A stretch of 64,000 nucleotides of DNA from CTSoil-075 sp042610375 (GTDB taxonomy: Bacteria; Bacillota; Negativicutes; DSM-13327), in the NCBI RefSeq assembly GCF_042610375.1, contig NZ_JBGJZL010000002.1, positions 310,001 through 374,000 on the forward strand, given 5' to 3'. Both the position numbers and the translations under genes were made by a program. The notes under the pieces were generated by a model. That model was not told the DNA's origin, did not search any database, and worked only from the letters and a program-made list of their open reading frames with translations. Below are positions 59,334 to 64,000 of the stretch, in pieces. Within the stretch, counting starts at the first letter, position 1. Every line of letters begins with the position of its first letter.

Positions 59334-61424
59334 TCATTTACTATGACAGATCCTTTTTAATAATAAGATCTCATTGCCACGACGATTATAAAGAACTCGA
59401 TCACACCAATTTAGTATAATCGGTATACCGCGACCACGTTCGTTATATAACACAACTTGAAATATCTGTTCTAGACCGATTGCTAAGATTTCTTTAATCC
59501 TTTCATTGCCCTTAAAACCTTTTCCATCATCTTTAACTCGTAGAACAAGTCGATCACCAAATTGATTGATTTTTACTCTGATATGGATACCATGCTCTAT
59601 CGCATTCGTAATCGCTTCACCTAAAGCCAATCCTATTTTAGATTGTTTTTCAAATGTAAGTTGATTTACAATCCAGTTAATTCGTGAGCGAATTTTATGA
59701 TGATCATTCTGACGGGAAAAATAAAAAAATAAAGGGAAGGGTTTCTTATCAATAAATTGCATACAGATGGCTGTACAATCATCATGTCTGGTGCGCATAA
59801 GCGCTAATTGCTGCAGGCCTTGTACGCTGTCATCAAATTGATATATTTTTTCACTAAATTCCTTTGGTAACATTTCAGAAATTCCATCAGTCATAAAATA
59901 AAAAGTATCGCCATGTTGAACTGGGAGCGTCATGGTACTAAATTCGGGTATTTTTGACACTCCAAGGTAACTTCCTCGTATGGTTAATACACTGCTTTGC
60001 TCTCTTGTACAAGCTAGTAAATAGTTAATACCACCAGAAATACACGTCAATTTCTTATCTTCTAAATTTAACCAAAACCCCATAAAAGCAACGAAAGAAT
60101 GATCTTGGAAGTAATCATAAAGATAGTTATTCAAACGTGTAAGTATCTCCACGGTCCAAACCTGTTCATTTTCCATGACCTCGTTTAGCAAGCTGCTGAC
60201 CGCTGAGGTATGAAGAGCCGTAGCTACGCCATGACCAGTAACATCGATTAAATAGCCATAAAGTATTTTACGATCAGCAGACCAGCGATAGTTGTAAAAA
60301 TCCCCACTGACCATGGTTAAAGGTTGAAAAATAGTACGAATACTTAATTGTTCATATTGACGATCTGGGAGAAGGAGAGATTTTTGTACGGTAGCAGCGA
60401 GTTCCACTTGTTTTTTGATTTCTGCTTGAAGTTTCTGTTGCTCTGTGATGTCCCGATATGACAATAGGAGCAGATAATCACCTCGATGATGAATTAATGA
60501 ACCAGTTCGTTCAGCATAAATGACTCGACCATCTTTTCGTAAATAATATCGAATATCTGATTCAATATAATCATTTTCTAGGGATTTAACCTTAATCATT
60601 TTCAAATCTTCATGGTTAATGAGGCTGAATTGAGTGATTTTTTTGCCGACTACTTCTATTCCTGTATAACCAAACATTGCACTAAAGGCATAGTTCACAT
60701 CGATTATTTCATTTGTATCTAAACGAATTACGATAATTGCATCTGACGATTGTTTCATTAACGCCTCGTAACGCTCTCGACTTTCTAGTAACTCTTCTTG
60801 CACGGCTTGACGTTCCATGACTTCTTCTTCTAATATCGCATTGATATCTTGTAGTTCTCGTGTTCGTTCTTCTACTTTTTCTTCCAATGCGATCGTTAAT
60901 ATACGTAATTCTTCTTCCCTTTGCCGTAAATCATTTTCCGCCTTTGTACGCTCTACTATTTCTTCTTCTAATATTGCATTCATATCTTCTAGTTCCCGCG
61001 TCCGTTCGGCCACATTCGATTCTAATTCTATATTTAACTTTTGCAAGGCCTTCTCGGCTTTATCTTGTTCAGTAATATCCCGAACGACACTAAATAAAAT
61101 ATGTCTTTCACCCACTTGCTCAGAGCGTGAACTGACTTGAACAGGAAATAGACTACCATTCTTACGTTTGTGAACTGTATTAAATATAATACTATCTTGA
61201 ACAGCAACATTCATTTGTTCTATCGTCAATCCGACTTCTCGTTCTATTCTTAAATCCAAGATATGCTTATTTAGAAGTTCATCTCGTAGATAACCATAAG
61301 CTTTTTCAGCAGCAGGATTTGCTTCAATAATGTTACCATTTTCTTTGTCAACAAATAGCATAATATCTCGGCTATGAAGAAAAAAGAGTTGGAATTTTTG
61401 TAATGTTTCGTGTGTTTCGGTCAT
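59334..61424 (-). CDS. PAS-PAS-PP2C (RsbU-like) phosphatase fused to an anti-sigma-kinase domain
   Basis: A 696-residue protein. PAS1 (FFLHSRDIMLFVDKENG), a coiled coil with two near-copies of ERTRELEDMNAILEEEIVER, PAS2 (SDAIIVIRLDTNEIIDVNYA), a PP2C/SpoIIE domain (LTMVSGDFYNYRW, LIDVTGHGVATALH, YFMTDGISEML), and a C-terminal RsbW-type ATPase (GLALGEAITNAIEHGI, RVKDDGKGFKG). It can dephosphorylate a STAS partner and also phosphorylate one, acting as an on/off switch. AAAGGAGGTG precedes the ATG. The STAS gene is directly upstream. Confidence 0.93.
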   Translation of the reverse strand: MTETHETLQKFQLFFLHSRDIMLFVDKENGNIIEANPAAEKAYGYLRDELLNKHILDLRIEREVGLTIEQMNVAVQDSIIFNTVHKRKNGSLFPVQVSSRSEQVGERHILFSVVRDITEQDKAEKALQKLNIELESNVAERTRELEDMNAILEEEIVERTKAENDLRQREEELRILTIALEEKVEERTRELQDINAILEEEVMERQAVQEELLESRERYEALMKQSSDAIIVIRLDTNEIIDVNYAFSAMFGYTGIEVVGKKITQFSLINHEDLKMIKVKSLENDYIESDIRYYLRKDGRVIYAERTGSLIHHRGDYLLLLSYRDITEQQKLQAEIKKQVELAATVQKSLLLPDRQYEQLSIRTIFQPLTMVSGDFYNYRWSADRKILYGYLIDVTGHGVATALHTSAVSSLLNEVMENEQVWTVEILTRLNNYLYDYFQDHSFVAFMGFWLNLEDKKLTCISGGINYLLACTREQSSVLTIRGSYLGVSKIPEFSTMTLPVQHGDTFYFMTDGISEMLPKEFSEKIYQFDDSVQGLQQLALMRTRHDDCTAICMQFIDKKPFPLFFYFSRQNDHHKIRSRINWIVNQLTFEKQSKIGLALGEAITNAIEHGIHIRVKINQFGDRLVLRVKDDGKGFKGNERIKEILAIGLEQIFQVVLYNERGRGIPIILNWCDRVLYNRRGNEILLLKRICHSK

Positions 61425-61493
61425 TCACGTAGACACCTCCTTTACTTTTCCCACTCTCTCTACAAATAGAAGTCGTTATAGTCGATTCTGTTA

Positions 61494-61802
61494 TTAGCTA
61501 ACTTGAATATTAAATATTTTATTGAGATATGTGATTTCAAACAATTCTTTGATGTTATCGCATAAATTAATCAATATCACATTGCCTCCTGAATGCAAGA
61601 CGCTCTTATTAACGGCAATGAGTGCTGCAATACCCGAACTATCAATATAAATCAATTCGCTCATATCAATCACTAAATGATTGTTTCCTTGTAATGCATA
61701 GTTTACTAATTCTTGTCGTAATTCTTCGGCATCTTCAAGATACATTTCTCCACTTAATTTAACAAGTAGATCCTTTTTCATAAATGTCATCTGCTTTTTC
61801 AT
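61494..61802 (-). CDS. STAS-domain anti-sigma-factor antagonist
   Basis: A 102-residue SpoIIAA/RsbV-like protein with the phospho-acceptor region YIDSSGIAALIAV (Ser55 or Ser56). It is the likely substrate of the neighbouring phosphatase/kinase. AAGGAGGG lies seven bases before the ATG. It begins one base after the preceding small gene. Confidence 0.92.
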   Translation of the reverse strand: MKKQMTFMKKDLLVKLSGEMYLEDAEELRQELVNYALQGNNHLVIDMSELIYIDSSGIAALIAVNKSVLHSGGNVILINLCDNIKELFEITYLNKIFNIQVS

Positions 61803-61803
61803 T

Positions 61804-61989
61804 CTAAGGCCCTCCTTGATTAATTTTCATCCGTATTTGCGTATATTTTTTTAGTGCATTTTCAAGATGGCGATAGACAAGAATTGTATCTTCTTCTGTC
61901 TGGTTTTTACAATTATGAATCTGCTTTAGAAGTTCTTCAATTTCATCTACGAGTTTACGTTCACGTACCTTATATCGCGAAATAGTCAT
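61804..61989 (-). CDS. Small helical protein at the head of the STAS/RsbU operon (61 aa)
   Basis: A 61-residue, charged, probably all-helical protein (LVDEIEELLKQIHNCKNQ). GGGGTGG lies seven bases before the ATG, and the stop codon adjoins the STAS start by one base, so it looks genuine and coupled. No family is recognised. Confidence 0.65.
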   Translation of the reverse strand: MTISRYKVRERKLVDEIEELLKQIHNCKNQTEEDTILVYRHLENALKKYTQIRMKINQGGP

Positions 61990-62129
61990 CCTATTTCCAC
62001 CCCACAGTACTCTTTAAAGAAAAATGTTATCTTATTTTTTTATTATTCATTGAAATTCGATAAAATTATTATATTGTTTCTAAAATCTTACAACATCCTA
62101 CTTTTATATACTATTGGTAAAGAACAACA

Positions 62130-62178
62130 AAAAAGAATGTATTCATTGTTGCTTAATAACAATGAATACATTCTTTTT
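62130..62178 (-). terminator. Strong bidirectional-looking terminator
   Basis: A 21-base near-perfect inverted repeat AAAAAGAATGTATTCATTGTT/AACAATGAATACATTCTTTTT (each arm abbreviated to its first 20 bases: AAAAGAATGTATTCATTGTT) ends the PAS-PucR gene. Confidence 0.85.
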
Positions 62179-63850
62179 ATTTGATTACTATATTTAAGTT
62201 TAAAAGTTTCCAGACCTTTAAGTACAGAATTAGCATACATTTAGTTTCAATATGATCCAAAGAAAGCGACAAGATTTTTTCAATCCGCTGTTTCCTCCAG
62301 ATCGCTGTATTATAATGAATAAAAAGTTTTTGTGCAGAAATTTTCAAATTCCCATCTTCAAGAATTTGTTCGAGTGTTACTAAAAGATTGCCTGCATTTA
62401 CCTCGTCATAGTCAGCAAGCTTGCCGATAATTTTTTGGATGGATCTACACTGACTTGTGTCTTTTAATAATTGAAATGCGATGTCATAAACCCCAAGGTC
62501 TTCATAATGTAGGACTTGTTTTTGAGTCATTGTAGTAGCGACTATCAGAGAGCGGCGAGCCTGCTCATATAACTCTTTGATATTCAAAGAGTTATATGAG
62601 GTACTAGAAATACCGCTTTGTGCTTCAATAGAAAATTTATGTTTAATTTTCCATAATAATACACGTATGAATTGAATTTGATCTTCTTTTGTGTGAATAT
62701 TATTTTTTATAACAGGAGCAAGAAAAACGATATGTTCATTATATTTCCATACCCAGCCAATTGTTTGTTCAAAAAACCATACTACGATTCTTTCTATAAC
62801 CATTTCATTGACGGTTATATTTTCCTTATAATCGGAGTCTCTATTCCATTGAAGTATATAACAGCAATATACCATATTGCAATCAATTCCATATTCATTG
62901 AGCTGTTGAGTGATATAACTTACAGGATAATCAGTCATGAGTAAGTCATTGAGATATACGCTTCGGTTATAGATTTCATTGGCAAAAGTCTTAGTTTCTT
63001 CTGCTTTCTCCATGTGTTTTTCCTCAGTAATGTCTTGAATGGTTCCAATTCTCTTAAGTAATGTTCCATCATCATCCAAAATGCTATAACGACGCACATA
63101 CAGCCAGCGAATTGAATCGTCCTTCCTAATAATCCGGTATTCGATAGTCGATATGTTTTCTGTGCCAGCTGCTGTAACATTTTTTCTCGCCATTTCTTTA
63201 TCCTCAGGATGGATGAAAGTAAAAAGAGTTTCAATCGATGGCATAATTTCTTGTGGTGCTAGCCCTAAAATTAGATACATTTGATCAGACCAATAGAGTT
63301 CATCCTCAATTACATTCCATTCATAATACCCGAGTTTAGTTGCTTCTTTGCCTTCTAGTAATTTTATTCGTTTTTCTTTTAAGGATGCCTCGATTGCTAA
63401 TCGCTTTTCTGTTCTTCTTAAGATTGCGTTACTATCCTGTAATTCCTTAGTCCGTTCAATGACTCTAGCTTCTAGCTCTGTATTGAGCATCTCCAAAGTT
63501 TCTTTATCTCTTTGCCGTTCGGTAATATCTCGAATAACACTAAATAAAAGGCTATTTTTACCATTCGATTCGCAACGCGAACTGACTTCAACTGGAAATA
63601 AACTACCGTCTTTACGTCGATGGATTGTTTCAAATAAAATACTCTCTGTAATGGCAAGACGCATTTGTTCGATTGTCAGGCCCGCCTCTGACTCTACTCT
63701 CAAATCAAAAATATATTTACTCAGGAGTTCATCTCGCAAATAGCCATAAGCTGACTCAGCGGCAGGATTTGCTTCGATAATTTTACCATCTTTGCTATCA
63801 ACAACTAGCATAATATCACGGCTATGGATAAAAAAGCTTCGATTCGCCAT
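62177..63850 (-). CDS. PAS-PAS regulator with PucR/CdaR-type C-terminal helix-turn-helix
   Basis: A 557-residue soluble protein. PAS1 (1-110, FFIHSRDIMLVVDSKDG) is nearly the same as PAS1 of the RsbU-like protein at 59334-61424. A second PAS/PAC (LGYYEWNVIEDELYWSDQMY) follows, then a middle sensory segment, and a PucR_HTH-type end (LVTLEQILEDGNLKISAQKL, FIHYNTAIWRKQRIEKI). AGGAG lies eight bases before the ATG. It is monocistronic. It probably activates a nearby sugar-diacid or purine-type pathway, but no target site is identified. Confidence 0.83.
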   Translation of the reverse strand: MANRSFFIHSRDIMLVVDSKDGKIIEANPAAESAYGYLRDELLSKYIFDLRVESEAGLTIEQMRLAITESILFETIHRRKDGSLFPVEVSSRCESNGKNSLLFSVIRDITERQRDKETLEMLNTELEARVIERTKELQDSNAILRRTEKRLAIEASLKEKRIKLLEGKEATKLGYYEWNVIEDELYWSDQMYLILGLAPQEIMPSIETLFTFIHPEDKEMARKNVTAAGTENISTIEYRIIRKDDSIRWLYVRRYSILDDDGTLLKRIGTIQDITEEKHMEKAEETKTFANEIYNRSVYLNDLLMTDYPVSYITQQLNEYGIDCNMVYCCYILQWNRDSDYKENITVNEMVIERIVVWFFEQTIGWVWKYNEHIVFLAPVIKNNIHTKEDQIQFIRVLLWKIKHKFSIEAQSGISSTSYNSLNIKELYEQARRSLIVATTMTQKQVLHYEDLGVYDIAFQLLKDTSQCRSIQKIIGKLADYDEVNAGNLLVTLEQILEDGNLKISAQKLFIHYNTAIWRKQRIEKILSLSLDHIETKCMLILYLKVWKLLNLNIVIK

Positions 63851-64000
63851 GCATATATTCTCCTACCTTTCCAGAGGTATATCCTCATTAAATAATATAT
63901 ATTTACCAGCAATAGATAAAACCCTGCAGATGAGTTAGAAAATTTTATTTTTATACATTTAATGTCCAGATCTCTATTTATAAAAAACATACGAAGAGGT

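Overview
The window reads as chromosomal DNA of an anaerobic, diderm Firmicute of the Negativicutes, probably near Pelosinus/Sporomusa. The gene content combines Firmicute-style ribosome-binding sites and rho-independent terminators with outer-membrane features: an SLH-domain porin, two TonB-dependent receptors and an ExbB-ExbD-TonB set. DNA is AT-rich. No tRNA, rRNA, insertion sequence or CRISPR array was seen. Almost every gene is on the minus strand, so transcription runs from high to low coordinates.

Positions 1-17,500 are a patchwork of small units, most headed by a cobalamin riboswitch: mutAB (methylmalonyl-CoA mutase, riboswitch RS1); a NikABCDE/Opp-type ABC operon ending in an acetyltransferase and an SLH porin, without a riboswitch; a MATE transporter (RS2); a three-gene unit with a TIM-barrel protein, a small protein of unknown function and a CbiK-like half protein (RS3); a CobN-derived fragment behind a truncated riboswitch (RS4); and a TonB receptor (RS5). 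Decayed riboswitch pieces lie between these units.

Positions 17,975-42,080 hold the most striking region: about 23 kb of tightly packed minus-strand genes behind two tandem cobalamin riboswitches (RS7, RS6) with a third, decayed one between them. In transcription order: a NifH-like reductase, two nitrogenase component-1-like subunits, a TonB receptor, [terminator], a nitrilase-family amidohydrolase, CbiZ, CobN, two BtuF lipoproteins, BtuC, BtuD with an extra C-terminal domain, a radical SAM/SPASM enzyme, a second CbiZ, ChlI, ChlD, ExbB, ExbD, TonB and a CbiK homologue that lacks a catalytic His. Outer- and inner-membrane corrinoid uptake, nucleotide-loop removal, a complete Mg/Co-chelatase-type complex and a nitrogenase-like reductase are thus under one vitamin B12-sensing control. 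My inference is a corrinoid/tetrapyrrole capture and remodelling system, in which the reductase acts on the ring or its metal. That chemistry is not proven by sequence.

Positions 42,104-49,700 are housekeeping and accessory: an M20 amidohydrolase with a DcuC-type carrier and a regulator, a glyoxalase-fold protein, a plus-strand MFS transporter, an HD protein, and a YitT membrane protein with an unassigned attenuator leader. Positions 49,732-63,850 are a signalling block: a hybrid histidine kinase, a chemoreceptor, a Gfo/Idh oxidoreductase, a second sensor kinase, a GGDEF/HD-GYP protein, an RsbU-like phosphatase fused to a kinase domain, a STAS protein, and a PAS-PucR-type regulator.
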